A stretch of 64,000 bases of DNA from Burkholderia glumae LMG 2196 = ATCC 33617 (lineage in GTDB: Bacteria; Pseudomonadota; Gammaproteobacteria; Burkholderiales; Burkholderiaceae). The position numbers were made by a program, and so were the translations under genes. A model generated the notes under the pieces. It saw only the letters and a program-made list of their open reading frames with translations, did not search any database and was not told where the DNA came from. Shown piece by piece: positions 46,442 to 56,380 of the stretch (position 1 is the first letter of the stretch; each line of letters starts with the position of its first letter). The stretch is from NCBI RefSeq assembly GCF_000960995.1, contig NZ_CP009434.1, positions 1,736,001 to 1,800,000 of the forward strand, read 5' to 3'.

Positions 46442-48250
46442 TCATTTCCCGGCGCCGTCCTTCGGAATCTCCGGGACCAGCGTGATTTCCACGCGCCGGT
46501 TCCTGGCGCGTCCTTCCGGCGTGTCGTTGCTCGCGATCGGTCGCGTGTCGCCGTAGCCCTGGATGGCAAACTGCGTGGTCGGGATGCCCGAGGCCTCGAT
46601 CAGCCAGTCGCGCACCGCCCGCGCGCGTGCCGTCGACAGCTTCAGGTTGCGGTTCGGATTGCCCGAGTTGTCGGTGTATCCGGCCACGAGAATCCGTTTA
46701 TCCGGATGCGCCTTGATCATTTCGAGCGCACCGACCATCGCTCGTGTCGAACCCGGTTTCAGTTGCGAGCGGCCGCTGTCGAACAGCGACATGCTGTCGA
46801 GCGTGACGACCGCGGGCGGCGGAGGCGGGGGCACGTAGGAGGCGATCGCATCGTTGAGCGCCGGCATCAGCCGGGCGCCCCGGTACATGCCGAACGACAG
46901 GCGAAGCGGTACGCCGGTGCGTGCATATCGGTCGAGTTGATCCCGATCCGCGATCAGCGCCTCCAACGCGTCGCGCTTCGCGGCGTCGTGCGCGGGCGGG
47001 ACCGTTGAATAGCGTCCGAGGTCGGCGCCGATACGGTTTAGTAACGCCTCGTTGTTTTTCGCCGACGCCCAGAACGCCACGGCGGCCGCACACGCGGCAA
47101 GCGCGAGCGCATGGGCGAAGGCCGTCATGCGCGGCGACACCCACAGCCGGCGTGGCATCGCCGCGAGCAAGGGCTGCGGGAATGGCCATGGCAGCGCCGA
47201 AGCCTCGGCATCGGCGGGCTCGACCCGGGTCTGCATCTCGACGTCGCGTTGCCATGGATTCCCCGTGCCCCGATCGACCGACATGCCCACGGCGTTCGCG
47301 GGTCCGCAGTCAATCCAGCCGGCACCGAACAGTGCCCAGGGCGCGGCCGGCTGCTGCCGGTCCGTCAGCGCACCGATCACGACGCGCTGCGTCCATCCAA
47401 CGATTGACGCCAGGGCGGCTGCGCGGGTAGCGGCTAGCCGGTCGCCCGACGCGTGCTGGACCGCCTCTTCGGCGGCACGGATCACCGGCTCGAAGCGCTC
47501 GGCGTCGACCAGGCGCGTCGCCGAGGAAACGCCATACCATTGCGATGCCGCGCGATTCGCGCTGGCCGCGGCCGCCAAACCGGGGATCGCATGCGGAACG
47601 TCGGAACCTTCTCCAGCCGTCAGCCGCTGATAGACAGCGACGTAGCCGGGCAGACGCGCGCCCAGCGTTCGCGCCGCGTCGGCGACCGCCTGACGGACCA
47701 ATCGCAGTTTCTGCGTCAGGACGTCCGGCCCCGCGTGCAGAGCCGGCGCCACACAAAGCACGACGCCATCGGGCACGCGACCGTCGCGCCACTGCCGGAC
47801 CGCGACGGCGAGGCGCGGCAGATCCTGAGGACGATCGACGCGCAGCCAGATCGCCCCATCGCCGACATGCGCGAAGCGTTCCGCTTCGGTGAGGTTGAAC
47901 AAGGCAGGCAAGCCATCGCCGGTGATCAGGACAAGCGGCATGCGTATGCGCAGCCTGACGGGAATATCCGCAGTCGCTGCGCCGAGCGCGGCAAGCACGT
48001 GCGCGCTCTGCTCGCGTGCGCGCGACAGCCGGCGGGTGAACCACCCCGTCAGCGCGAGCACGACGATGCCGATGACCGCGGTGAGCGCCCAGATCGCGCC
48101 ACGGCCGAGCGGCAGCACGAGCCAGACCACCGCGAGCGCGAGCGCAGCGGCGAACACGATCATCATCCGAAACGGATAACCGAGCCCTTCGTGTCCGTCA
48201 TCAGGATCGCGCGCCGGCGTGGCGGGCAGAACCGGCAGGTCGGGCTTCAC
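46442..48250 (-). CDS. T6SS-associated OmpA-like membrane protein with degenerate IcmF-like region
   Basis: A 602-residue protein: two TM helices at about residues 30-75, a cytoplasmic region (LVLITGDGLPALFN ... GDGAIWLRVDRPQD) whose layout recalls the TssM NTPase domain without its P-loop, a third TM at about 375 and a C-terminal OmpA peptidoglycan-binding domain (LFDSGRSQLKPGS; GYTDNSGNPNRN; RARNRRVEI). Starts with GTG 48250 overlapping the tssL stop. Probably anchors the membrane complex to the cell wall, like TagL or the OmpA extension found on some TssL proteins. Confidence 0.82.
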   Translation of the reverse strand: MKPDLPVLPATPARDPDDGHEGLGYPFRMMIVFAAALALAVVWLVLPLGRGAIWALTAVIGIVVLALTGWFTRRLSRAREQSAHVLAALGAATADIPVRLRIRMPLVLITGDGLPALFNLTEAERFAHVGDGAIWLRVDRPQDLPRLAVAVRQWRDGRVPDGVVLCVAPALHAGPDVLTQKLRLVRQAVADAARTLGARLPGYVAVYQRLTAGEGSDVPHAIPGLAAAASANRAASQWYGVSSATRLVDAERFEPVIRAAEEAVQHASGDRLAATRAAALASIVGWTQRVVIGALTDRQQPAAPWALFGAGWIDCGPANAVGMSVDRGTGNPWQRDVEMQTRVEPADAEASALPWPFPQPLLAAMPRRLWVSPRMTAFAHALALAACAAAVAFWASAKNNEALLNRIGADLGRYSTVPPAHDAAKRDALEALIADRDQLDRYARTGVPLRLSFGMYRGARLMPALNDAIASYVPPPPPPAVVTLDSMSLFDSGRSQLKPGSTRAMVGALEMIKAHPDKRILVAGYTDNSGNPNRNLKLSTARARAVRDWLIEASGIPTTQFAIQGYGDTRPIASNDTPEGRARNRRVEITLVPEIPKDGAGK

Positions 48251-48978
48251 GGCTGGCCACCCTTTACCGGCAGCAGATGCGCGATCTGCACATCGAGCGC
48301 CGCTGCCCAGACCATCCAGACGATTAGCGCGACGACGCAGGCCAGACCTGCTATTGCCCACGGCGAAAGCCAGTAGAACCAGTCGGAGAGCCGTCTTCCC
48401 GCGCGGTCGGTCATGAAGGGCCGCGCCGACGAAGGCCGAAGCGTCTCCAACTGGGTGTTCAGTGATGTGACCAGCGCCGTGCGCTTCGCTTCGCCTTCGC
48501 GGGCATAGCGTCCCACGAATCCCATGCCGAGGATCGCCGAGTAACACTCGAGCAGGTCGAGGTTGGGTGAGGCTTCGCGCATACGCGCTTCCAGACGTTC
48601 GATTACGCGTTCGCCTGCATCATGCAGGTTGAACTGTTCGACCTGTAAAGGCTTCAATTGCCAGGCCGCGCGGCTTTCGGCCGGCAAATAGCGCAGTGCG
48701 GTCTCGTCTAGCAGGCCACACTGTGCGATAAGTGCATCCTGTCGGACGTCGTCCGGATAGCCGCGTCGCGCCAACGCGTCCGAAAAATTCGTGATGAGCT
48801 GCCGGCAACGTTCCCGGAGCCCGGCAGCGTCCTGAACCCGGCCTCCAGGCGCAAGTGTCGTCACGAGAAGGCCCGTATCGCGCAGCAAGTCACGCATACC
48901 TGCGCCAGACACACGGCTGGAGCCAGGCAGATCGTCCATCGGGGTGACGTCGTTATGATCTGGCGTCAGGGTGTTCAT
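48247..48978 (-). CDS. tssL: T6SS membrane-complex protein TssL (DotU family)
   Basis: A 243-residue DotU-type protein: cytoplasmic helical domain (QDALIAQCGLLDETALRYLP; EQFNLHDAGERVIERLE; LLECYSAILGMGFVGRYA) and one C-terminal TM helix (WAIAGLACVVALIVWMVWAAAL). No OmpA domain of its own; that is encoded by the next gene. ATG 48978 overlaps the tssK stop by ATGA. Confidence 0.93.
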   Translation of the reverse strand: MNTLTPDHNDVTPMDDLPGSSRVSGAGMRDLLRDTGLLVTTLAPGGRVQDAAGLRERCRQLITNFSDALARRGYPDDVRQDALIAQCGLLDETALRYLPAESRAAWQLKPLQVEQFNLHDAGERVIERLEARMREASPNLDLLECYSAILGMGFVGRYAREGEAKRTALVTSLNTQLETLRPSSARPFMTDRAGRRLSDWFYWLSPWAIAGLACVVALIVWMVWAAALDVQIAHLLPVKGGQP

Positions 48979-50327
48979 GAGCGCAGCACCGCGTAAAGTT
49001 CAAGCGAGGCGTCGGGTACGGACGCGGGAAGATAGATCTGGCAGGCCCGCGCGGCGAGCATCTCCGCGTGCGCAGCGCTGGTCGAATCCAGTGCGAAATA
49101 CTGGTTGTCAAGGCGCACGGGAATCGCGGCCGGCACGCGCTGCACCGCCTTCAGCGGAATTCCCAGCAGCGCCGAGTTGATGATGCGCTCGACGTCGTCT
49201 GGCGCGCCGATCTTGCACAGCCGCGGGAACTGCTCGACCAGCTCGAACACAGGCATCGGTGCGTTGACGGACAGATACCAGTCGGCTGCATCGCCGACGA
49301 TGCGTTCGTCGAGGAACTGGCCGCTCCACGTCGTAGGGCTCTTGCGGGTCAGGCCGATCGACACCACTCGTGAAGGGATGATCGCGTCGAGCAGATCACG
49401 AATCATCGATTCGAGCTGTGCGAACACCTCGTCGGCACGTGCGTGGTCGTACGCGGGAATGTCGGTCAGCTGGGCACCCGTCGAGAATGTCATCAACGCA
49501 CTGGCGAGCTGTGCCAGCGTGACATACAGATGCTCCGGCGGCCGGTTCGGATGAGTGGCAAATAGCCTCAGTTGCGGCCATGCTGCATGAATGCAATGCA
49601 GCAGCCAAAAGAGCTGGACGTCAGCCACGCCATATTCGGCCACCTGTTCGATGCGCTCGCTGCGGCGCGCGCCGAGCGCAAGACTTTTCGCCTGCAGGAT
49701 GTCGGCGAGGCGATTGACGCGCTCCAGGTGAAGCCGATGGCTGCCGAGCGTCAGGCATGGCGGCACGAACCGATGATCGACCTGGAACAGGCCGCTCGTG
49801 CTGCGGGTAAGCCGTGCGACCGCGCAGACAGTATCGTCGGCATGGGACTCGAAGTCGAACAGGAGCCGCACGGCGTGCCGCTCGGCGGCGATCTCCGACT
49901 CACCCGTCCCGTTCAGGTCCGTCACCTTGACGAACTCGCGGTACGAGCGACGCGGACGCGCAAGCGTGGTTTCATCGAAGCGGCAGTTGTTGCCGTTCGC
50001 ATCCGGTAGCGCGAGCGCGGCGAGCACCACGACGCTTTGACAATCGGCAGGCATGCCTTGTGTCAGTTCGCGTGCTGGCGGAACCTCATCGGCCATCGTC
50101 GTGTCGACCGGCGTCCCGTCCGGGAAGCGCAGCTTGAGCCGCGTGAGCTTGAGGCGCCCCGTTGCCAGGGCCTCCTCGTCGACCTCGACGCCTAGGGTGC
50201 CCCATGGTTCGGCGAGCGCAGCGGCCGCGACCTGCTGCATCGCGAATCCCGCCCATCGGTCCTGCTGCTGAAAGTGCTGCTGCGTGAGGACCAAGCCCTC
50301 ATGCCAGAGCGGTTTGTCGATCCGCAT
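48975..50327 (-). CDS. tssK: T6SS baseplate-membrane connector TssK
   Basis: A 450-residue TssK: KPLWHEGLVLTQQHFQQQDRW at the N-terminus is the family signature, with LPIYDHARADEVF-type and FPRLCKIGAPDDVERIINSALLGIPL segments later. Trimer that links the baseplate to the TssJLM complex. First gene of the minus-strand arm, facing tssB across a 495-base region. Confidence 0.94.
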   Translation of the reverse strand: MRIDKPLWHEGLVLTQQHFQQQDRWAGFAMQQVAAAALAEPWGTLGVEVDEEALATGRLKLTRLKLRFPDGTPVDTTMADEVPPARELTQGMPADCQSVVVLAALALPDANGNNCRFDETTLARPRRSYREFVKVTDLNGTGESEIAAERHAVRLLFDFESHADDTVCAVARLTRSTSGLFQVDHRFVPPCLTLGSHRLHLERVNRLADILQAKSLALGARRSERIEQVAEYGVADVQLFWLLHCIHAAWPQLRLFATHPNRPPEHLYVTLAQLASALMTFSTGAQLTDIPAYDHARADEVFAQLESMIRDLLDAIIPSRVVSIGLTRKSPTTWSGQFLDERIVGDAADWYLSVNAPMPVFELVEQFPRLCKIGAPDDVERIINSALLGIPLKAVQRVPAAIPVRLDNQYFALDSTSAAHAEMLAARACQIYLPASVPDASLELYAVLRS

Positions 50328-50822
50328 AGCTGTGGTGTGCGACTTCTCGTTGACTATCTAGGCCCGGCGATCCTATATGAAGGAATCGCCATTTGGATAA
50401 TTTTCTTGCTTTCTCATGCGAATTATCATGAATTTAAATATAAGAATTCAATAGCCAAATATCGAGATTCATAGGGTGATGCAAGGCATTGATCTGCATG
50501 GTGTTTGGTGTGAATGGGATGGCCTATTACATCACCTAATGATCGCCGTGCAATAGAAAAATTACTAAATTTATCTATTTGATGATTCTTGAAGCTGTGC
50601 CGTCTATTTTTCGCTCGAAGGGCCTTTGACGTTGCGTCAGTAAACCTGTTTAATACGCCGTGTCATAAAAAACGCACGAATAGAGGCCGCGCTATGGGGT
50701 GCTGTCAGTGTTCCTTGGTGAATCGCGTGTACGCGTTCACGCGCATGCGCACGACGGAGCTCACCGCATCGCAACGGGCAAGTTCTGCGGGTGTCGTGAA
50801 CCTGAAATAGATGAGGAATCCT
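50328..50822. other. 495-base divergent intergenic region of the T6SS, A+T-rich
   Basis: Lies between tssK and tssB. The stretch from about 50370 to 50620 is strikingly A+T-rich (AATTTAAATATAAGAATTC and similar) for this genome, a typical place for silencing by nucleoid proteins. A small open frame before tssB (to 50810) has no supported function. One sigma-70-like promoter is annotated separately. Confidence 0.6.
50626..50654 (+). promoter_or_regulatory. Candidate sigma-70 promoter for tssB
   Basis: TTGACG, a 17-base spacer and TTTAAT, about 170 bases upstream of tssB. Spacing is ideal and both boxes match well. No sigma-54 site was found in this region. Confidence 0.5.
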
Positions 50823-51335
50823 ATGGACAGCTTCCAGCGAGAAATTCCGAAAAGCCGCGTCTCGATTACGTTGGATCTGCATACGGGCGGAGCCCGGAAG
50901 AAGGTCGAGCTGCCGCTCAAGCTGCTCGTCGCCGGCGACTTCAGCGCGGGTCGGGAACAGGCGCCGCTGGCCGAACGCAAGAAGATCAATATCGACAAGA
51001 ATAATTTCGATGCCGTGCTTGCCGACTATGCCCCCGACCTGAAGATCTCCGCCGAGAACACGCTCGCGGGCGATGGTTCGGCGTTGCCGGTGAACCTCTC
51101 GTTCCGGTCGATGAAAGACTTCGAGCCGGAGCAGGTGGCCCGGCAGATTCCGGAACTGCAGGCGATGCTGGCAATGCGCAATCTGCTGCGGGATCTGAAA
51201 AGCAACCTGCTCGACAACGGCACCTTCAGGCGCGAGTTCGAGAAGATCCTGAAGGATAAGCATCTGTCTGACAAGCTGCGCAGCGAGCTCGCGCAGGTCG
51301 CCACCGCAGCCACCCAACCGGAAGGTCAGGCCTGA
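50823..51335 (+). CDS. tssB: T6SS sheath subunit TssB (VipA)
   Basis: A 170-residue TssB: VSITLDLHTGGARKKVELPLKLLVAGDF near the N-terminus, LPVNLSFRSMKDFEPE and the C-terminal helix for sheath assembly. GAGGA six bases upstream favours ATG 50823 over ATG 50811. Small sheath protein that pairs with TssC. Confidence 0.95.
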   Translation: MDSFQREIPKSRVSITLDLHTGGARKKVELPLKLLVAGDFSAGREQAPLAERKKINIDKNNFDAVLADYAPDLKISAENTLAGDGSALPVNLSFRSMKDFEPEQVARQIPELQAMLAMRNLLRDLKSNLLDNGTFRREFEKILKDKHLSDKLRSELAQVATAATQPEGQA

Positions 51336-51377
51336 ACGTGGTCCCAGGTATCCATACGAACGCAGACAGGACAAGCA

Positions 51378-52910
51378 ATGAAGCAGAATGAATCCCGTCA
51401 GGGTGTGAACGAAACCGTCGTGCTGGAAAACGACAGCGTGTATGCCTCGCTCTGCAGCAAGATCAACCTCACGCCGGTCGCCGAGGCGCGTCCGCTCGAG
51501 GCCTTCCGCGACAACGACATGCTCTCCGAAGCGTCAGCCGACGAGCGTATCGCGCGCGGCATGAGCGCCTTCCTGGATCTGATCGCGCAGTCGAGCCAGC
51601 CGGTCGAGCGCCTCGACAAATCGCTGCTGGACTTCCATATCGGCCAGCTCGACCGCCAGATCAGCCGCCAGCTCGACGCCGTGATGCACACGCCGGCGTT
51701 CCAGGCGCTCGAGGGGCGCTGGCGCGGTCTCAAGTTGCTCGTCGCGCGCACGGACTTTCGCAAGAACGCGAAGATCGAGGTGCTCGACGTGTCGAAGGAG
51801 GCGCTGCAGCGCGACTTCGAGGACACGCCGGAACTGATCCAGAGCGGCCTGTATCGCCTCACCTACATCGAGGAGTACGACACGCCGGGCGGCCAGCCGA
51901 TCAGCGCGATGATCAGCGACTTCGAGTTCACGAACTCGCCGATGGACGTGGCGCTGCTGCGTAACATCTCGAAGGTGGCGGCGGCGGCCCACATGCCGTT
52001 CATCGGCTCGGTGGGCGCAGCATTCTTCGGCAAGCAGTCGATGGAAGAGGTGGCGGCCATTCAGGACATCGGCAACTACTTCGACCGCGCCGAGTACATC
52101 AAATGGAAGAGCTTCCGTGAAACCGATGACGCCCGTTATGTCGGCCTGACGATGCCGCGCGTGCTCGGCCGCCTGCCGTATGGCAAGGACACCACGCCGG
52201 TGCGTGCCTTCAATTACGAGGAGGCGGTGAAGGGCCCGGACCACGACCGGTACCTGTGGGTCAACGCGTCGTTCGCGTTCGCGGCCAATATGGTGCGCAG
52301 CTTCGTGAACAACGGCTGGTGCGTGCAGATTCGCGGCCCGCAGGCGGGCGGCAAGGTGGAGGACCTGCCGGTGCATCTGTATGACCTGGGCACCGGCGTG
52401 CAGCCGAAGATCCCGACCGAGGTGCTGATTCCCGAGACACGCGAGTTCGAGTTCGCGAATCTCGGCTTCATCCCGCTGTCGTTCTACAAGAACCACGACT
52501 TCGCGTGCTTCTTCTCGGCCAGCTCGACGCAGAAGCCCGCGCTGTACGAGACCAAGGAGGCGACGGCCAACAGCCGCATCAACGCGCGCCTGCCTTACAT
52601 CTTCCTGCTGTCGCGCATCGCGCATTACCTGAAGCTGATCCAGCGCGAGAACATCGGCACGACCAAGGACCGGCGTCTGCTCGAGCTCGAGCTGAACAAC
52701 TGGATCAAGGGGCTCGTGACCGAGATGAAGGATCCGGACGACGAACTGCAGGCCTCGCATCCGCTGCGCGACGCGAAGGTCACGGTCGAGGACATCGATG
52801 ACAACCCGGGCTTCTTCCGCATCAAGCTCTTCATCATTCCGCACTTCCAGGTGGAGGGGATGGACATCGGCCTGTCGCTGGTTTCGCAGATGCCCAAGGC
52901 CAAGAGTTAA
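51378..52910 (+). CDS. tssC: T6SS sheath subunit TssC (VipB)
   Basis: A 510-residue TssC: ALEGRWRGLKLLVARTDF, PFIGSVGAAFFGKQSMEEV, RLPYGKDTTPVRAFNYEE and the C-terminal FIIPHFQVEGMDIGLSLVSQ are family signatures. Forms the contractile sheath with TssB; 42 bases downstream of it. Confidence 0.96.
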   Translation: MKQNESRQGVNETVVLENDSVYASLCSKINLTPVAEARPLEAFRDNDMLSEASADERIARGMSAFLDLIAQSSQPVERLDKSLLDFHIGQLDRQISRQLDAVMHTPAFQALEGRWRGLKLLVARTDFRKNAKIEVLDVSKEALQRDFEDTPELIQSGLYRLTYIEEYDTPGGQPISAMISDFEFTNSPMDVALLRNISKVAAAAHMPFIGSVGAAFFGKQSMEEVAAIQDIGNYFDRAEYIKWKSFRETDDARYVGLTMPRVLGRLPYGKDTTPVRAFNYEEAVKGPDHDRYLWVNASFAFAANMVRSFVNNGWCVQIRGPQAGGKVEDLPVHLYDLGTGVQPKIPTEVLIPETREFEFANLGFIPLSFYKNHDFACFFSASSTQKPALYETKEATANSRINARLPYIFLLSRIAHYLKLIQRENIGTTKDRRLLELELNNWIKGLVTEMKDPDDELQASHPLRDAKVTVEDIDDNPGFFRIKLFIIPHFQVEGMDIGLSLVSQMPKAKS

Positions 52911-53007
52911 GCCGCGCTGATCCGCCCAGTTCAGTGCATCAGCCGCCGGGGCCATGAAGGCTCCGGCGGTGCGGTTCGTATTTGTGCCTGCTCAACGGAG
53001 TTTCCGC

Positions 53008-55368
53008 ATGTCGTCGATCCTGCCTACCCAGGCCTACGAGTTGAAGCTCGCACCGCATCCGGCGCCGTTCTCGGTGCTCGAGTTCAGCGGCCGGGACGCC
53101 GTGAGCGAGCTGTATCACTACGACATCGAGTTCACCAGCCCGGCAGCGGGCATCCCGATGGAGCAGGTGGTCGGCCGGCCCGCGAGATTCACCATCGCTC
53201 CGATTGACCCGAACATGGGCTACCTGCGCAAGATGTTCGGTGAGAACGCGGAGCAGTTCAGCAAGATGCCGCCCGCGCACACCATCCACGGCATCATCAC
53301 GGAATTCGATGAATTCGCCACGACGGCCGACCAGACGCACTACCGGGTGCGGCTCGAGCCGGTGCTCGCCGACCTGCACCGGGGCGTGACGAGCCGGCTG
53401 TTCCAGAAGCAGTCGGTCGAGGAAATCGTGACCGACACGCTGCGCCATTACGGCTACCGCGCCGGCGTCGACTTCGTGTTCCAACTGCGCCACCAGTACA
53501 AGCGGCACGAATACGTGACGCAGTACCACGAGACCACGTTTGCCTTCATCCAGCGCCTCTGTGCGCAGGAGGGCATCTGGTTCCGCTGGGAGCAGAAGAA
53601 GGATCACGCCGTGATCGTGTTCGGCGACGATCTCGATGCCTATGCACGCAAACAGCGCACGGTGCCTTACCTGCGAGACGCCGGACTCGAGAGCTCCGGC
53701 GCGGACACGATCAAGACGCTAGAAAAGCGGACCCGGCGCGTACCCGAAGCCGTGCGGTTGCACGACTACAACCATCGCGAGGCGGGCGTATCGCTGCTCG
53801 TCGAGGAAAACGCCGCGCGTGCCGACAAGTCGACGAACGGTGTCGACTACCGCTGGGGCGAGCATTACGAAACGCCGGAGGAGGGCAGGCAGATCGCCCG
53901 CCGGCGCCATGAGGCGTATCTGGCGAACCAGATCACCTTCAAGGGCACCGGCAATCCGTTCTGGCTGGAGGCGGGCGAAGTCATGCGTGTCGAGCCGGTC
54001 CAGGCCGACGCGAAGCACGGGATCTTCATCACCGCGGTGGAATCGAGCGGCGGCCGTAGCCAATCGTACTGGGTGAGCTTCGAGGGGATTCCGTCCGATC
54101 GCGCGTATCGAACGCCGATCGCCTCGATCAAGCGACCGGCCATTGACGGCATCCTGCCGGCGCGCATTACATCGCCGGGCAACTACAAATACGCGTACCT
54201 GACCGAGCAGGGCTGGTACGTGATCAAGCTGCCGTTCGACCTCGACGAGTGGAGTCCGGGCGGTACGAGCCGGCCGGTGCGGTTTGCCAAGCCGTACAGC
54301 GGGGACAGCTACGGGCACCACTTCCCGCTGATCGACGGTGCGGAAGTCGCCATCGTCTTTACCGATGGCAATCCGGACCGGCCCGTGATCATCGGGGCCA
54401 TGCACGACAGCCTGCATCCGGATCTTGTCAATAACCTCAATCACACCCGCAACATCGTTCGCACCGCGGCGCAGAACGAGCTGCGGATGGAGGATAAGGA
54501 AAACGTCGAGCACATCCACCTGACGACGCCGTTCCAGACCAGTGAGCTCAATCTCGGGCACATGGTCGATGGGGACCGCAAGGAACGCGGACAAGGCGCG
54601 GAATTGCGGACTGACGAGCGTGTGGCGGTGCGTGGCGCGAAGGGTGTTTTTATTTCGGTGGATGCCCAGTACGCCGCGCGCGGCAAGCAGCTCGACATGG
54701 AGCCGGCCCAAGGACTCCTCGAACAGGCGCTACAGCAGATGCAATCGCTGGCCGGCGCGGCGAAAGCTTCTCAGGCGATCGCTGCCGATTACGAGAAGCA
54801 GAAGGCATTATTCGACAAGACCCTGAACGAACTCAGGAAGGCAGGCATCCTCGTCAGCGCACCGGCGGGTGTTGGTCTCGTATCGGGGGACCACATGCAG
54901 TTCAGTGCCGACCAGAATCTCATTGCCACGGCGGGAGGCAACGCTGATTTTGGGATCATCAAGCGCTTTACCGTCGCTGCCGGGGAAGCGGTTTCCGTGT
55001 TCGCCCAGAAGCTCGGCCTGAAATTCGTTGCGGCGAAGGGGAAGGTCGAAATTCACGCCCAGACGGACGAAATCGACATGGCTGCCATGAAGGACATCAC
55101 GATTTCGAGCGCCGAGGGGCGGCTCGTAATTTCGGCAGCCAAGGAGGTCTGGATCGGGGCGGGTGGCTCGTACATCAAGATCAACGCAAATCGCATCGAG
55201 AACGGTACGCCAGGCGATATTCTCGAAAAGTGCGCATCGTGGGACAAGCCGGGCGCATCTTCAATGCGTTTGCCTGCACCGGACCTGCAGTCCGGAGATA
55301 TCAAGGGGTGTTCATGGCGATCGGCAGCCGCGGCGGCCGATAGTGCAGCAACCGTGGTGCTGGAGTAA
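53008..55368 (+). CDS. vgrG: T6SS spike protein VgrG (TssI)
   Basis: A 786-residue VgrG: gp27-like base (VLEFSGRDAVSELYHYDIEFTS; FAFIQRLCAQEGIWFRWEQ), gp5 OB/needle region (KPYSGDSYGHHFPLIDGAEV; FTDGNPDRPVIIGAMHDSLHP) and a C-terminal DUF2345-type beta-helix extension from about residue 560. No catalytic toxin domain is visible. ACGGAG lies before ATG 53008; the frame from 52954 adds unconserved residues. Forms the puncturing tip and carries the downstream adaptor and effector. Confidence 0.93.
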   Translation: MSSILPTQAYELKLAPHPAPFSVLEFSGRDAVSELYHYDIEFTSPAAGIPMEQVVGRPARFTIAPIDPNMGYLRKMFGENAEQFSKMPPAHTIHGIITEFDEFATTADQTHYRVRLEPVLADLHRGVTSRLFQKQSVEEIVTDTLRHYGYRAGVDFVFQLRHQYKRHEYVTQYHETTFAFIQRLCAQEGIWFRWEQKKDHAVIVFGDDLDAYARKQRTVPYLRDAGLESSGADTIKTLEKRTRRVPEAVRLHDYNHREAGVSLLVEENAARADKSTNGVDYRWGEHYETPEEGRQIARRRHEAYLANQITFKGTGNPFWLEAGEVMRVEPVQADAKHGIFITAVESSGGRSQSYWVSFEGIPSDRAYRTPIASIKRPAIDGILPARITSPGNYKYAYLTEQGWYVIKLPFDLDEWSPGGTSRPVRFAKPYSGDSYGHHFPLIDGAEVAIVFTDGNPDRPVIIGAMHDSLHPDLVNNLNHTRNIVRTAAQNELRMEDKENVEHIHLTTPFQTSELNLGHMVDGDRKERGQGAELRTDERVAVRGAKGVFISVDAQYAARGKQLDMEPAQGLLEQALQQMQSLAGAAKASQAIAADYEKQKALFDKTLNELRKAGILVSAPAGVGLVSGDHMQFSADQNLIATAGGNADFGIIKRFTVAAGEAVSVFAQKLGLKFVAAKGKVEIHAQTDEIDMAAMKDITISSAEGRLVISAAKEVWIGAGGSYIKINANRIENGTPGDILEKCASWDKPGASSMRLPAPDLQSGDIKGCSWRSAAAAADSAATVVLE

Positions 55369-55375
55369 GGTGGCC

Positions 55376-56329
55376 ATGAACTCGGCACACGAAACGGTCA
55401 CACCGGTAGCCGGTACCCAGAGCGGTGACCAGCTGATCGAGACCCTGCGCAACGCAGTCAAGACGCACGGAGACAAGTGTTACCTGGTCGTCGATCCGTC
55501 GTTGCGCTCGCTTGAGGACATTCCGGCCGGAGGAGTCCTCTTCAGCCAGGCGAAGCGCGCTTCGGTCCCAATTGGACACAACGCCTTTGCGCCGGAACAT
55601 TGGCCTTGCCTGATCGAATTGGATCTCTCGACGGCGACCGGTCCAGCGCTTCTCGCGGAAAGCGTGCGAGCAGCCCTTGCGGACCGTCTGCCGGAATCCA
55701 TTGCTCGCGGACAAGGGCAGCGGGTTGGAGGCTGGCTTGTCGGCGCAGATTCATTGCAAGAGGCGGTCGATCATTGGTCGACCAGTCTCCTACACTTTGA
55801 CAACCTGGGACGTCAGTGCCTGCTGCGTTTCTACGACACACGCGTGCTGGCGCTGATGTGGCCAGCTCTCTCATCCACGCAGCGTCGGCGTCTGCTCGGT
55901 CCGGTCCAGACTTGGTATGCCCTCGACGCATGCGCCGAACTCGTAGCCTACACCGCGCCAGACGGCTCGCAGTTCGATCTGGAGATTGACGACGCACAAT
56001 GGATCGAATTTCATCGGCACGGAATCATCAACCGAGCACTGGCATTGTTCATGAATGATGCGGGGCGCCAGCCGATGCGACAGGAAGTTCAGGCAGCAGT
56101 GGATAGTGCTGGCCGCGCCGAACAACACGGTCTGAGAGACCACGAGGACAAGATCGCGTTCGTGGGCCATGCCCTGGCCTGGCACCCCTGCTTCGACGCG
56201 CATCCCGCGATGGTGCCCATCTTAGAAAAGGTTTCCCGGGGAGCCACTTACGGCGCAGCAGTGAGTGAACTGGATTCCCGTGCGGTGGATGAGATCCGGC
56301 GCGGGACTTGGTTCAAGTCGCATCAATAA
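55376..56329 (+). CDS. DUF4123 T6SS effector adaptor/chaperone
   Basis: A 317-residue DUF4123 protein: CYLVVDPSLRSLEDI near the N-terminus, GWLVGADSLQEAVDHWSTSLLH and LLRFYDTRVLALMWPAL are family features. Such proteins load a cognate effector onto VgrG. It starts seven bases after vgrG and precedes the effector gene by 51 bases, the classic vgrG-adaptor-effector order. Confidence 0.9.
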   Translation: MNSAHETVTPVAGTQSGDQLIETLRNAVKTHGDKCYLVVDPSLRSLEDIPAGGVLFSQAKRASVPIGHNAFAPEHWPCLIELDLSTATGPALLAESVRAALADRLPESIARGQGQRVGGWLVGADSLQEAVDHWSTSLLHFDNLGRQCLLRFYDTRVLALMWPALSSTQRRRLLGPVQTWYALDACAELVAYTAPDGSQFDLEIDDAQWIEFHRHGIINRALALFMNDAGRQPMRQEVQAAVDSAGRAEQHGLRDHEDKIAFVGHALAWHPCFDAHPAMVPILEKVSRGATYGAAVSELDSRAVDEIRRGTWFKSHQ

Positions 56330-56380
56330 CCGGGCATCGTGCAACACAGCCCACTCCGACACACCTGTACGCATACAGAT

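Noticed and set aside
50589..50810. 73-codon frame just before tssB as a small T6SS gene
   Set aside because: No ribosome site or family; contains the probable promoter, so it is unlikely to be translated as a whole.
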